IMG/VR virus record: IMGVR_UViG_3300006928_000150
Location: 1-20,138 of that record
DNA length: 20,138 bases
Reading direction: 5' to 3' (one strand)
DNA from: a virus
Shown: piece by piece, positions 20,057-20,138 of the stretch
Layout of the letters: every line of letters begins with the position of its first letter
Position numbering within the stretch: position 1 is the first letter of the stretch
Translations under genes and position numbers: made by a program
The notes under the pieces: model-generated
Database searches by the model: none
What the model saw: only the letters and a program-made list of their open reading frames with translations
Told to the model about the DNA's origin: nothing

Positions 20057-20138
20057 ATGGACACAAAAAAATGGAAAAGTGTAGCAATACGCAGAGAAAT
20101 CGTTGATATAGCCGCTGAAATCGGTGAAAAAACGGAAA
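20057..20138 (+). CDS. Start of small probable ribbon-helix-helix protein, cut by edge
   Basis: ATG 20057 follows AGGAG (20047-20051) by five bases. The visible 27 codons read MDTKKWKSVAIRREIVDIAA and then EIGEKTE. A short basic strand of the type W-K-S-V-A-I-R followed by a helix is the pattern of ribbon-helix-helix (Arc/CopG) DNA-binding proteins. It would be a regulator at the end of the replication operon. The frame is open to the window edge, so the rest cannot be judged. Confidence 0.6.
   Translation, partial: MDTKKWKSVAIRREIVDIAAEIGEKTE

Noticed and set aside
1-20138. tRNA or rRNA genes, insertion sequences, integrase
   Set aside because: No cloverleaf, rRNA segment, transposase or integrase motif was seen on either strand.

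Overview
This window is part of the genome of a tailed bacteriophage (Caudoviricetes). It has a DNA replication operon: a primase of the archaeo-eukaryotic (TOTE-like) type, a UvrD-like helicase and a family A DNA polymerase without a 5'-3' exonuclease. It also has a terminase small subunit, a DUF3310 protein, a cytosine-5 methyltransferase and a very large 'polyvalent'/internal-virion-type protein. The AT-rich coding sequence, many overlapping micro-genes, Leu762-type polymerase and TOTE-like primase resemble phages known from marine metagenomes. The host cannot be read from the sequence; sigma70-like promoters and Shine-Dalgarno sites point to a bacterium, probably a proteobacterium.

Layout. 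(1) 1-2582 is a left arm of mostly minus-strand small genes with unusually large non-coding gaps. The gaps carry a family of GC-rich hairpin plus ~25-bp repeats, promoters of a common design and two facing terminators. The repeats end beside three in-phase perfect DnaA boxes at 2149-2190, a candidate replication origin, next to a PD-(D/E)XK nuclease gene. (2) 2749-5021 is a plus-strand operon that starts with a short beta-clamp-like protein behind a structured leader. It continues through nine tightly overlapping small genes, including DUF3310. A 31-bp direct repeat brackets one of them exactly at its gene junctions. (3) 5002-5511 is terS on the minus strand, preceded by a ~380-bp non-coding block of CGCACC repeats and nested inverted repeats, a candidate packaging or control site. 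(4) 5890-7748 is plus-strand: a small membrane protein, a conserved phage protein and the methyltransferase. (5) 7741-13191 is minus-strand: an SNF2-type helicase, an 87-aa protein and the 1236-aa polyvalent protein. (6) From 13267 to the right edge is the plus-strand replication operon: two accessory genes, an SSB-like protein with an acidic tail, primase, helicase, polymerase, and the start of a probable ribbon-helix-helix regulator.

How it fits together. The right operon supplies a near-complete replication core, and the clamp-like protein and nuclease near the DnaA boxes could support it. Two divergent, physically overlapping promoter pairs (around 170-205 and 13228-13264) could act as switches between opposing transcription programmes. 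Large terminase, capsid, tail, lysis and integrase genes are not in this window. All functional assignments rest on motifs read by eye.
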